A DNA stretch of 64,000 nt, taken from positions 62,001-126,000 of the forward strand of contig NZ_UFQC01000010.1 of assembly GCF_900496975.1 (NCBI RefSeq), in the 5' to 3' direction. The DNA comes from Achromobacter veterisilvae. Its GTDB lineage: Bacteria; Pseudomonadota; Gammaproteobacteria; Burkholderiales; Burkholderiaceae_B. This document shows, one piece after another, positions 16,977-25,068 of the stretch; the first letter of the stretch is position 1; every line of letters begins with the position of its first letter. The notes under the pieces are model-generated. The model did no database searches. It saw only the letters and a program-made list of their open reading frames with translations, and was not told the DNA's origin. Position numbers and translations under genes: made by a program.

Positions 16977-17777
16977 ATGCATGTCGCCGTACTCCTCGCC
17001 GGCGTGGCCGATCCCAGGAAGCCGCTGCCCAAGCCCGCCTCGGGCGACTGGCGCGACCTGCCCGGCTCCGCCGCCGTCTCCTACAAGCTCAGTCCCTTCG
17101 ACGAGGCGGCGCTGGAAATCGCGCTCAAGTTGCGCGACCAGGGCGCGGCGGCCCGCGTCACGGCCATCGTCACCGACGGCGCCCACGATCCGGCGCTGCT
17201 GCGGGCCATCGCGGCGCTCAAGCCCGACCGGGTGCGGGGCCTGTCGCCGCCCGCCGCCCAGCGCGGCAACCCGCCATGGCTGGCGCAGCATGCGCCCGGC
17301 CTGCTGCGCGAAGGCGATGCCTGGCCCGGCCTCATCCTGATCGGCCGAGAGCATGGCGATCTGGACGACGGCATGGCGCCGGCCTACCTGGCGGAAACCT
17401 GGGGCCTGCCCTATGTGGGCCTGGCCTTGCAGGTGCAGGCCCGCGCGGAAGGCGGCTGGACGCTGTTGCGCAGCGGCGCGCAACAGGACGAATCGCTGGC
17501 CCTTCCGGCGCCTGCCATGGCCAGCATCAGCAACGACAAGAGCAATCGCCTGCGCCATCCGCTCATGAAGAACGTGGCGCTGGCCAAGCAATTCACATTC
17601 GAGCAGGCCACGCCGGATGCGGCGCAGCCCGCCGCGCGCGCCGCCTTGGTCCACGCCGCGCCGGCCGAAGCCGCCGCGCGCGGCGCGCAGGCCTGCAAGC
17701 TGTTCACCGGCCCGGTTCAAGCGCAGGCGGCCGCGCTTGCCGCCTACCTGCGCGCGCCGGCGACCGCCCACTCCTAG
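16977..17777 (+). CDS. etfB: Electron transfer flavoprotein beta subunit-like protein, divergent
   Basis: 266 aa. Recognised as EtfB-like from length, position before an EtfA-like gene and motifs such as SPFDEAALEIALKLRDQG and MASISNDKSNRLRHPLMKN. Canonical EtfB sequences carry clearer AMP-binding and recognition-loop motifs; these are weak here. The C-terminus is Ala-rich. It begins 13 nt after the second dehydrogenase, with AGGA upstream. The likely role is to accept electrons from the adjacent FAD dehydrogenases and pass them to an ETF:quinone oxidoreductase encoded elsewhere. Confidence 0.75.
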   Translation: MHVAVLLAGVADPRKPLPKPASGDWRDLPGSAAVSYKLSPFDEAALEIALKLRDQGAAARVTAIVTDGAHDPALLRAIAALKPDRVRGLSPPAAQRGNPPWLAQHAPGLLREGDAWPGLILIGREHGDLDDGMAPAYLAETWGLPYVGLALQVQARAEGGWTLLRSGAQQDESLALPAPAMASISNDKSNRLRHPLMKNVALAKQFTFEQATPDAAQPAARAALVHAAPAEAAARGAQACKLFTGPVQAQAAALAAYLRAPATAHS

Positions 17778-18785
17778 ATGCCATCCATGTCCGATACTCC
17801 CACCCTCTTGGCCCTGGTCCCGGACTGCGGCGATGATCCGGCCGCCGATCGCGCCCTCATGGACCACGCCCGGCGACTCGCCGACGCCTGCGGCGGCGGC
17901 GCCCATGCCGTGATGGCCGGACCGCCGGCGGCAAGCGAAGCGGCATGGTCCAGCGCGCGGCTCGCCGGGCTGGACCATGCCTGGTTCATCCCGACGCCGT
18001 CGCCCGCCCCGCAGCCGCAGCAATACGCCGACCTGTTCGCCGGCGCGCTGCAAACCGAAGGCCTGGCCGCGCACGTGCCTCATGCCCTGATGCTGGTGGC
18101 CGCCCATCCCGATCACGAGGCCTGCGCCGGCGCGCTGGCCGCGCGCCTGGGCGCGGTGCCGCTGGGCCGCTGCGCGACGCTTGAATTCGACCCGCAAGGC
18201 GGGCTGCGCGCCACGCGCGGCGCCTACGGCAACCGGCTTACCGTCACCCATGCCTGCACGGGCGCCATGATCGCCGCCGTCCGGCCCCTGGCCGGGCAAG
18301 CGTCCGCGCCGCCACGGCAAACCGCAATGCACATGCTCGACGGCCTGCCCGCCCCACGGGCGGCGCTTCCGCTCACGCCTTTGCCGCGCAATGAACCCCA
18401 CGCCGGTCTCGACGGCGCGCGCATCGTGGTGTCCGGCGGCCGCGGCATGGGCGGCGACACGGCCTTCCCCCTCCTGTACGACATCGCGGCCAGGCTGGGC
18501 GGCGCGGTCGGCGCCAGCCTGCCCGCCGTCGATGCGGGCTGGGCGCCCGTGACCCGCCAGGTGGGCATATCCGGCAAGTACGTAAGCCCCGACATCTATC
18601 TGGCGATCGGGATTTCGGGTACACCCCAGCATCTGGCGGGCATCGATCCCCACACCCGCATCGTCGCCATCAACAAGGACGCCGAAGCCAATATTTTCAA
18701 CGTCGCCGAGGCTGGCGCCGTCGCCGAGTGGCAAACTCTGCTGCCGGCCTTGTTGGACGCACTGGATACCATTCCAGCCCCTTGA
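17778..18785 (+). CDS. etfA: Electron transfer flavoprotein alpha subunit-like protein
   Basis: 335 aa. The C-terminal FAD domain is clear: VVSGGRGMGG, GGAVGASLPAVDAGW, QVGISGKYVSPDIYLAIGISGTPQH, then AINKDAEANIFNVAEAGAV. In canonical EtfA the middle motifs read GASRAAVDAGW and QVGQTGK, so the FAD-contacting Arg and the Gln-Thr pair are replaced here. That may shift the flavin potential or partner choice. The ATG at 17778 abuts the etfB-like stop codon; a second ATG at 17787 is an equal candidate. Confidence 0.82.
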   Translation: MPSMSDTPTLLALVPDCGDDPAADRALMDHARRLADACGGGAHAVMAGPPAASEAAWSSARLAGLDHAWFIPTPSPAPQPQQYADLFAGALQTEGLAAHVPHALMLVAAHPDHEACAGALAARLGAVPLGRCATLEFDPQGGLRATRGAYGNRLTVTHACTGAMIAAVRPLAGQASAPPRQTAMHMLDGLPAPRAALPLTPLPRNEPHAGLDGARIVVSGGRGMGGDTAFPLLYDIAARLGGAVGASLPAVDAGWAPVTRQVGISGKYVSPDIYLAIGISGTPQHLAGIDPHTRIVAINKDAEANIFNVAEAGAVAEWQTLLPALLDALDTIPAP

Positions 18786-18850
18786 ACACCCCTATCGCGG
18801 CGCGCAGGCACAGAACGCGAAGACCATCCATGACAAGACGGAGACAAACC

Positions 18851-19849
18851 ATGCAAGACCATCCCCCCACCCGCCGCGGCGCGCTGCGCAAGCTGGCGGC
18901 TTTCCTGGCCCTTCTTCCCCTGGCGGCCGCAGCCCCCGCCCTGGCCGCGGACAATTTCCCCAGCAAGCCCATACGCCTCATCGTGAGCTATCCGCCCGGC
19001 GGCTCCAACGACATCGCCGCGCGCATCATCGCGCCGGAACTGGGCCAGGCCCTGGGCGCTTCGGTCGTGGTGGAAAACCGTGCCGGCGCCAGCGGCGTCA
19101 TCGGCGCGGACCACGTCGCCAAATCGGACCCCGATGGCTATACGCTGCTGCTCTCGAGCATCAGCCCCATCGTGCTGGCGCCCCAGACCATGAAGTCGCC
19201 GCCCTTCTACGCGCCCAAGGCGTTCAAGGCCGTCAACATGATGGCGCTTACGCCGGAAGCCATCGCCGTCGGCCCCCGATTGAGCGGCGTCAAGACCTTG
19301 AAGGAACTGCTGGATCGCGCCAAGACGCAGCAGATAACCTTGTCCTCCTCCGGCTCGGGCGGCCTGCCCCACCTGACCATCGAACTGCTCCGCAAGGTCC
19401 AGGGCAATATCCTCCACGTGCCCTACAAGGGCGCGGGGCCCGCCGTTACCGACACGCTGGGCGGCCACGTGGACGGCATCGTGATGGATCTGCCGCCCCT
19501 TTACAGCCTGATCAAGGAAAACCGCCTGACGGCGCTGGCCGTCACCAGCGAGAAGCGCGTGGACTTCCTGGCCGACGTTCCCACCGCCCAGGAATTCCTG
19601 CCGGGCTTCAACGTCGAGAACTGGGTGGGCATCTTCGCGCCGGCGGGCACGCCCGACGCCATCGTCGCAAAGGTGGATGCGGCCTTGCGCCACGCAGTGG
19701 CCCAACCCAAAGTGAAGACGGCGCTGGCCGATGCCGCCATGGCGCCCGCGGTCATGGACACGCCGCAGGACTTCCAGAAACGGCTGGCCGACGACTACGT
19801 GCGCTGGGGCAAGGTCATCCAGGATGCCGGCGTCGAAATGACGAATTGA
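18851..19849 (+). CDS. Bug-family (TTT) solute-binding protein, Tat-like signal
   Basis: 332 aa from ATG 18851 (ACGGAGACA upstream), preferred over ATG 18830. The signal peptide begins with TRRGALRKL and ends PALA, a Tat-like arrangement. Bug signatures: KPIRLIVSYPPGGSNDIAAR, VVENRAGASG, HVPYKGAGPAV and the IFAPAGTPDAIV segment. It lies 65 nt after the ETF genes on the same strand and may belong to their transcript, giving that cluster a second ligand-binding protein with no cognate membrane subunits. It converges on the racemase-like gene. Confidence 0.9.
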   Translation: MQDHPPTRRGALRKLAAFLALLPLAAAAPALAADNFPSKPIRLIVSYPPGGSNDIAARIIAPELGQALGASVVVENRAGASGVIGADHVAKSDPDGYTLLLSSISPIVLAPQTMKSPPFYAPKAFKAVNMMALTPEAIAVGPRLSGVKTLKELLDRAKTQQITLSSSGSGGLPHLTIELLRKVQGNILHVPYKGAGPAVTDTLGGHVDGIVMDLPPLYSLIKENRLTALAVTSEKRVDFLADVPTAQEFLPGFNVENWVGIFAPAGTPDAIVAKVDAALRHAVAQPKVKTALADAAMAPAVMDTPQDFQKRLADDYVRWGKVIQDAGVEMTN

Positions 19850-19854
19850 CGAAC

Positions 19855-19881
19855 CGGGCCGCGCCTAGCCGGCGCGGCCCG
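19855..19881. terminator. Convergent 3'-end hairpin, 11-bp stem
   Basis: Perfect inverted repeat CGGGCCGCGCC (19855-19865) / GGCGCGGCCCG (19871-19881), loop TAGCC. It spans the stop codon of the minus-strand racemase-like gene and lies just after the plus-strand Bug gene. No T-tract on either strand; bidirectional termination or mRNA 3'-end protection is inference. Confidence 0.5.
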
Positions 19882-20698
19882 AGAATGCGCTTTCCGGATA
19901 GGCGGCCGCGCCCAGGGCCTGCCTGGCGTGGCGCCTCATGGCCTCGGTGGGCGAAGCGTAGAGCTGCCGCCGGCTGATGTCGAGACAACCGGCGGCGCGG
20001 GCGTTCGCGAAGAACGCCGCATGGTGGAACAACACGCCCAGCGCGTCGAGTACGGCCGCGCCCTCCACCGACAGCAGCCGGTGCCGCACCAGGAACTCGT
20101 TGAGCACGCCGTCTCCCGGGATGATGACTTCGACGCCTTGCGCCAGGGCGACGCGGCAGGCCTCGATGAACCGGTCCCGGACGGAGGCCGCCGCGGCCTC
20201 GTCGCCCTCCAGGTCGAACAGGTCGACCGCGGGGCTCATCGACACCACGCCCGACAGGCGCCCGGACAAACCGTACTGCGCCGCCAGGTCTTCGGTCTGC
20301 ATTTTCTGGAATGGCGTCAGCGCGATCATGCCGACCCTGCGGCCCAGGGAACAGGCGGTCAACAGGCAGCTCTCGGTCAGGCTGACCACGGGAATGTCCA
20401 CCAGGGACCGCGCCTCGACCAGGCCCGGGTCGAAGAAGCAGCCCAGCGCGAACGCGTCGTAGCCCGCGGCCTGCGCGGTTTCGGCGGCCTCGCAGACCTG
20501 GCGGACATTGAGCAGGCGCATGCCCGCGCTGCTGTTGACGCTCATCGGCGCGACGCCGGGAGGATAGGTGCCCGGGCGCAGGCCGTGCACCACGACTTGC
20601 GCCCGCGCTCCCATGACCGCATCGGCATGCGCCTGCAACGTGTCGCGATACTTCGCGAACACGTCCAGGTCGGTAAAGCTCTGATGCCAGATTTTCAC
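19865..20698 (-). CDS. Asp/Glu/hydantoin racemase-superfamily protein, one catalytic Cys missing
   Basis: 277 aa from GTG 20698 with GGAGG upstream. The fold signature is seen in AFALGCFFDPGLVEARSLVDIPVV (Cys87) and TACSLGRRVGMI. Racemases and maleate isomerases of this superfamily normally use two cysteines; here the second site reads VIIPGDGVLNEF, with Asp196 in place of Cys. A paralogue with the same MKIWHQSFT N-terminus lies at 25970. Last gene of the minus operon after the isochorismatase-like gene. Either a one-base mechanism, a decarboxylase-like activity or a non-racemase role is possible. Confidence 0.8.
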   Translation of the reverse strand: MKIWHQSFTDLDVFAKYRDTLQAHADAVMGARAQVVVHGLRPGTYPPGVAPMSVNSSAGMRLLNVRQVCEAAETAQAAGYDAFALGCFFDPGLVEARSLVDIPVVSLTESCLLTACSLGRRVGMIALTPFQKMQTEDLAAQYGLSGRLSGVVSMSPAVDLFDLEGDEAAAASVRDRFIEACRVALAQGVEVIIPGDGVLNEFLVRHRLLSVEGAAVLDALGVLFHHAAFFANARAAGCLDISRRQLYASPTEAMRRHARQALGAAAYPESAFSGRAG

Positions 20699-20720
20699 GG
20701 TCTATCCTCCCATGCCCGCG

Positions 20721-21314
20721 TCAGGGGTGAGCGAACACCACGGTTTCGCTGCTCTCGGTCTTGCAGAACCGGCCGATGCTGCCGACCGAGTTGGCATGTT
20801 CCTGCGCGCTGTGCGCCGCGCACAGGTCTTCGAGCAGGATCATTTCGTAGTCGCGGTCATGGCCGTCGCGCGCGGTGGCCTGCACCACAGCCTGCGTGGA
20901 GACGCCCGAGAAATAGATGCGCTGGATGTTCTGGGCGCGCAACTGGGCTTCCAGCGTGGTCGAGTAGAACGGGCTGACGCGATGCTTGACGACCTGGATG
21001 TCGCCCACCTTCTGTTCGAGTTCCGGGTGGATCTCGGTGCCCCACGCGCCCAGTTTGAACAGGCCGTGCTGCGGCGCGGCCGAGAACACCTGAGAGCCTT
21101 GCGGGCATTCGGGATAGCCTTCCGAGAAGCCGACCCGCACAAAGCCCACGGCGATGCCCGCGGCGCGGGCGCGCGCAATCGCGCTGGCCGTCTTGGCGAT
21201 CAGTTGGCGTTCGCGCACTTGCTCGCCCAGCGGGCTCTTGCCATTGGGACCGTCGGCGTGCACCAGGTCGTTCTGCATGTCGAGGACCAGGAATAGGGCT
21301 CGGGGTTGTTGCAT
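20721..21314 (-). CDS. Isochorismatase-family hydrolase lacking the nucleophilic Cys
   Basis: 197 aa from ATG 21314. The family frame is intact: LDMQND (Asp12), VVKHRVSPFYST (Lys110) and GVSTQAVVQATARD. In cysteine hydrolases of this fold the last motif carries the nucleophile (GvatnvCVesT); here that position is Val143. True isochorismatases also lack the Cys and use water, so it could act on an enol ether or similar rather than an amide, or be inactive. Fourth gene of the five-gene minus operon. Confidence 0.83.
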   Translation of the reverse strand: MQQPRALFLVLDMQNDLVHADGPNGKSPLGEQVRERQLIAKTASAIARARAAGIAVGFVRVGFSEGYPECPQGSQVFSAAPQHGLFKLGAWGTEIHPELEQKVGDIQVVKHRVSPFYSTTLEAQLRAQNIQRIYFSGVSTQAVVQATARDGHDRDYEMILLEDLCAAHSAQEHANSVGSIGRFCKTESSETVVFAHP

Positions 21315-21357
21315 GGTTGAATCTGCCTTAAAAAAAGTTTGCTTGGGTAAAGAACGT

Positions 21358-22113
21358 TCAATCGCACCAGATGCCGCCATTGACATCCAGTATCTCGCCG
21401 GTGACGAAGCCGGATTGCGGCGCGGCCAGGAACAGCACGGCCGCGGCGATTTCGTCCGCCGCCCCCATGCGGCCCATGGGAATCAGGTCGCGCAGGGTCT
21501 GCGGAAAATTGGTGGTCATGGCCGACGCGACCGGGCCCGGCGCCACCGCATTGACCGTAATGTTGGCCGACGCCAGCTCCTTGGCCAGGAAGGCCGTCAT
21601 GATGTGCACGCCGGCCTTGGACGCGCCGTAGGCAACATTGCTGGCGCGGTCCTGTTCGCCTGGCGCCAGCCAGGGGCGCGGATTGCCGCCATTCTTGCCG
21701 ATCACCGAGCCCATGTTGACGATGCGGCCGCCGCCTGCGCGCTTCATGTGGCCGATGGCGGCCTGGCAGCACAGGAAGGTGCCCTTGAGGTTGATGTCCA
21801 TGACGCGGTCCCATTCCGCCTCGGCCAGGGTTTCGGCGTTGCCCATGGACACGATGCCGGCCACGTTCACCAGGATATCCAGGCGGCCCAGCCGGGCGAC
21901 GACATCGTCCATGCAGCGCACGATGTCGTCGCGGCGCGTGACGTCCAGGGACGCGCCCTGGACGCCGGGAACAGGCGGCTCGAACGCCGCGCGATCGGCG
22001 GCGACGACTTGCGCGCCGTGCGCGGCCAGAGCAGTGCAGACCGCCCGCCCGATGCCGCCGGCCCCGCCCGTCACCAGGGCGACCCGGCCCGAGAAAAGAT
22101 CATCGCGATACAT
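21358..22113 (-). CDS. Short-chain dehydrogenase/reductase (SDR)
   Basis: 251 aa classical SDR. NAD(P)-binding TGGAGGIG near residues 16-23, NVAGIVS in the NNAG position, catalytic Ser in MGSVIGK and YGASK (Tyr-x-x-x-Lys), and a C-terminal VNGGIWCD. Oxidises or reduces a hydroxyl/keto group. It begins 1 nt after the MmgE/PrpD stop codon, so both are cotranscribed. The substrate is probably a hydroxy- or keto-acid of the operon's pathway. Confidence 0.9.
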   Translation of the reverse strand: MYRDDLFSGRVALVTGGAGGIGRAVCTALAAHGAQVVAADRAAFEPPVPGVQGASLDVTRRDDIVRCMDDVVARLGRLDILVNVAGIVSMGNAETLAEAEWDRVMDINLKGTFLCCQAAIGHMKRAGGGRIVNMGSVIGKNGGNPRPWLAPGEQDRASNVAYGASKAGVHIMTAFLAKELASANITVNAVAPGPVASAMTTNFPQTLRDLIPMGRMGAADEIAAAVLFLAAPQSGFVTGEILDVNGGIWCD

Positions 22114-22114
22114 G

Positions 22115-23476
22115 TCATGATTCCTTGAAAGTCATATCGAAGGCCGCCTGCACGCGGCCTTGCATCAGGGTGGTCCACAAAGCCTCGGCCCGGTCCGGCC
22201 AGGCCGCGTGCCGCAGGCAGTCATCGAATTTCTTCCTGGCGAGCGTCCCGTCGACCCGGAGATCGTCCGCCTGGAAGGAGGCTTGCCGCAGCACTCGCCC
22301 GTTCTCCAGCAAAGCCAGCACCGCCTGCGGATGCCCCGGGTTGTCGGACAGGCCGTCCTCCAGCTCGATTCTTTCGGCCATGCGCAGGACGGCCGCGTCC
22401 GCCAGCGCCTGGCTGGACAGCCCTTGCAGCGTGGGCGCCCCATGCACGAGGGTATAGGCCGTCATGAAGGGAATGCTGTACTTGGCGTCCTGCAGCGTGG
22501 CGGGCCGCCGGCGCTGGGCCAGCGGCCGGCAGAGGCGGCCCGCCGAGGGGTTGACCGCCACGCGCAGCCGCGCCTCGGGATGCGCCAGACAGGCCTCGCG
22601 CGCGGCCAGCGCGACGGCGACGTACGGATGCGACAAACGGCAACTGGGCCAGGGCTTGATGTCCACCTGCCGCGCGTGCCAGATCGAAAAATCCAGCAGC
22701 ATGGCGCGCTGCCGCGAAGACAGGGCGCCCGCGAGATACAGGCGGAACAACCCGGCCGCGCCGTCCATGGCGCCGGCGGGCCCCGTCACCCCGGCGCGCG
22801 CCAGCAGGGCGGCCTGCAGGCCGCCCTGCGCAGCGAACGCCGGATAGATGCCGCGCGCCGTCGCGCCGGTGCCGAAGCCGGCCTCCTTGCCGCCGGCCAG
22901 TTGCATATAGGCCAGGCCGAGCGCCGAGACCAGTTGCCGCGGGTTCAGCCCCAGCACGAGCCCGGCCGCCACGCTGGCGCCCAGATAGCCGAACAATTGG
23001 GTCAGGAACCATTCCGCGCCCGGGCCTTCGCCCTGCGGCGCGCAAATCGCCCCCAGCCGGCACATCAACTCGCTGCCCAGCGCCACCGCGTCGACCACCG
23101 CCGCGTCCGTGGCCCGCGTCAGGCCCGCGGCCGCCATGGCGGCCGGGAGCACACAGGTGCTGGGATGCAGGCGCCCGACATCGTGGATGTCGTCGTAGTC
23201 GAGGATGTGGATCAGCGACGAATTGATGAAAGCGGCCGCCAGCGGCGCGGCGCGCCCTCCGCCGACCAGGCCGCTCGTCCCCGCGCCATGGCCGGCGAGC
23301 AAGCCCTGGATCACCTGTCCGCCCAGCTCGGTGCCGCGGGCCGCCAGCGCGATGCCGAGAGAATCGGCGATGTGCAGGCGCGTCTTGGCCCGCATATCCT
23401 CGGGCACGCCGGCATGGCTCGCCTGCAGCAGGGCCTGCGCCAGTTCGATGCTCAGCGATGTACTGTCCGCTGCCAT
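22115..23476 (-). CDS. MmgE/PrpD-family protein
   Basis: 453 aa, matching the length and motifs of the MmgE/PrpD family (2-methylcitrate dehydratase PrpD, cis-aconitate decarboxylase, iminodisuccinate epimerase): HILDYDDIHDVGRLHPSTCVLPAAMA, GKEAGFGTGATARGIYPAF, IKPWPSCRLSHP and KYSIPFMTAYTL. Family members dehydrate, decarboxylate or epimerise polycarboxylates. Between a TcuA-like dehydrogenase and an SDR it may act on a tricarboxylate or a substituted succinate; which reaction it catalyses cannot be read from the sequence. Confidence 0.9.
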   Translation of the reverse strand: MAADSTSLSIELAQALLQASHAGVPEDMRAKTRLHIADSLGIALAARGTELGGQVIQGLLAGHGAGTSGLVGGGRAAPLAAAFINSSLIHILDYDDIHDVGRLHPSTCVLPAAMAAAGLTRATDAAVVDAVALGSELMCRLGAICAPQGEGPGAEWFLTQLFGYLGASVAAGLVLGLNPRQLVSALGLAYMQLAGGKEAGFGTGATARGIYPAFAAQGGLQAALLARAGVTGPAGAMDGAAGLFRLYLAGALSSRQRAMLLDFSIWHARQVDIKPWPSCRLSHPYVAVALAAREACLAHPEARLRVAVNPSAGRLCRPLAQRRRPATLQDAKYSIPFMTAYTLVHGAPTLQGLSSQALADAAVLRMAERIELEDGLSDNPGHPQAVLALLENGRVLRQASFQADDLRVDGTLARKKFDDCLRHAAWPDRAEALWTTLMQGRVQAAFDMTFKES

Positions 23477-23489
23477 GTCCGGTCCCGGC

Positions 23490-24935
23490 CTAACGCGCGT
23501 CCGCGATATGGTTGCCCGACCGGCGGCCGAACACCAGCCCCTTGAGCACCGACGTGGCGCCGGTGTAGTTGGTGTAGTACGTGCCCACGATTTCGCCCGC
23601 CGCGTAGAGGTTCTCCATGGGATTGCCGTCGGTGTCGAGCACCTGTCCCGAGGGGTTGATCTTCAGGCCGCCGAAGGTGAAGACGTTCGACGAAATGATG
23701 GGATAGGCAATGAAGGGGCCTTGCTCGATGCGGCGCGACCAATGGGACTTGCGCGGCGCGAGGCCTTGCGTGGCCAGGCCGTCGAGTTCCAGCGGCTTGA
23801 AGCCGTCCTCGGCCGGGCAGGCCGCGTTGTAGCCTTCCACGGTGGCCTCCAGCGCGCCTTCCGGAAGGCCGATCTTGGCGGCCAGCGCGGCCAGCGTGTC
23901 GGCCTCGATGGCGGGCTGGTCGGTGCGGATGGCCAAGCGATAGTTGGGCACGTCCTTCACGCGCTGGTCCAGGATGACGTACGCGATGCCCTGTTCCTGC
24001 TCGTAGATGCGGCGGGTGACGCGTTCGTAATAGGCGTCGACCGTGCCCGGGGCCTCGTCGGTGAAGCGCTGGCCCGCTTTGTTGACCAGGACGCCGTACG
24101 GAAAGATGAAGATCGACGGTTCCGACACGCCCGAGCGCGGGTCGACCGGCTCGGCGTGGTAGCTGCCGAATTCGCCGCTGGGCGCCGCGCCCGCCTCGAA
24201 CGCCATCTCGATGCCTTCGCCGCGGTTGAAGTACCCGCCCTTGCACACCGGGCGCAGGTAGACCGAACGCGGGCCGATGTACTTGGCCATCAGCGCCGAG
24301 TTGCCTTCGAAGCCGCCGCAGGCCAGCACCACTTTGCCCATCAGGCGCAAGCCGCCCTCCTGCGCATGGTGGGCGAGCAAGCCCTGGACCGTGCCGTTGT
24401 CATCGACGATCAGGCGCCGCGCGGTGGTGTGGTAGAGGAAAGTCACGCCCAGGCTTTCGGCCTTGGCGGCCAGGGCCTCGACCAGCGCCTCGCCGCCGCC
24501 CACCGGCAAGAGGCGGGGCTGGGTCTTGGTCAGGAACTGCGTGGGCAGGAAGTCGAACTTCACGCCCATGCCCTGCAGCCAGGCGATGGTTTCCGGCACA
24601 TGGTCGGCGAAGCAACTGATCAGTTCGGGGTCCAGCACCGGCAACGCGCGCGCGGCGTGCGACCACGACTCGCGGCCCTGCGCCATCTCGGCCTCGAAAT
24701 CGGGGTCCATGTAGACCGCGGCGTTTTCCGCCAGATGCGTCTCGAAGTCATCGGACACCTGGTCGATGGCCTTCATGCGCAGGTAGGCCTCGGTGTAGCG
24801 GCTCTGGCCGCCCCGGTCGGCGCGGCTGGCGCGCTCGAGCACCGCCACCTGCAAGCCACGCTCGGCCGCCGCCACGGCCGCGGACAGGCCCGCCACGCCG
24901 CAACCGGCCACCACGACATCGAATGTACGTTCCAT
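23490..24935 (-). CDS. FAD-dependent dehydrogenase, tricarballylate dehydrogenase (TcuA)-like
   Basis: 481 aa from ATG 24935, chosen because AAAGGA lies 8 nt upstream; two upstream in-frame ATGs are worse placed. FAD motifs: DVVVAGCGVAGLSAAVAAAERG, ERASRADRGGQSRYTEAYLRM, KVVLACGGFEGN and NLYAAGEIVGTYYTNYTGATSVLKGLVFGRRSG. First gene of the minus operon with MmgE/PrpD, SDR, isochorismatase-like and racemase-like genes. Third member of this family in the window. Likely introduces a double bond into a carboxylic acid that the following enzymes then process. Confidence 0.86.
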   Translation of the reverse strand: MERTFDVVVAGCGVAGLSAAVAAAERGLQVAVLERASRADRGGQSRYTEAYLRMKAIDQVSDDFETHLAENAAVYMDPDFEAEMAQGRESWSHAARALPVLDPELISCFADHVPETIAWLQGMGVKFDFLPTQFLTKTQPRLLPVGGGEALVEALAAKAESLGVTFLYHTTARRLIVDDNGTVQGLLAHHAQEGGLRLMGKVVLACGGFEGNSALMAKYIGPRSVYLRPVCKGGYFNRGEGIEMAFEAGAAPSGEFGSYHAEPVDPRSGVSEPSIFIFPYGVLVNKAGQRFTDEAPGTVDAYYERVTRRIYEQEQGIAYVILDQRVKDVPNYRLAIRTDQPAIEADTLAALAAKIGLPEGALEATVEGYNAACPAEDGFKPLELDGLATQGLAPRKSHWSRRIEQGPFIAYPIISSNVFTFGGLKINPSGQVLDTDGNPMENLYAAGEIVGTYYTNYTGATSVLKGLVFGRRSGNHIADAR

Positions 24936-24964
24936 GCTCTCCATCCTTTGGGAAATAGACATCG

Positions 24965-25000
24965 GCGCCGTATTTATCGGCGCTACACTCGATAGAGTAG
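24965..25000. promoter_or_regulatory. Candidate LysR operator, divergent dehydrogenase/LysR region
   Basis: The 133-bp region between the divergent FAD dehydrogenase (24935) and LysR (25069) genes holds two inverted repeats: GCGCCG-N7-CGGCGC at 24965-24983 and the near-palindrome CTACACTCGATAGAGTAG at 24983-25000. The second contains the LysR T-N11-A pattern (T24984, A24996). Position and symmetry fit binding of the adjacent LysR protein; not tested. Confidence 0.5.
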
Positions 25001-25068
25001 GATGCTCGCTGTCCGTGTGTTAGCCCTTGGCGGCTAATGCGCAATTAGAAAAAATCGAAAGGAGACTC

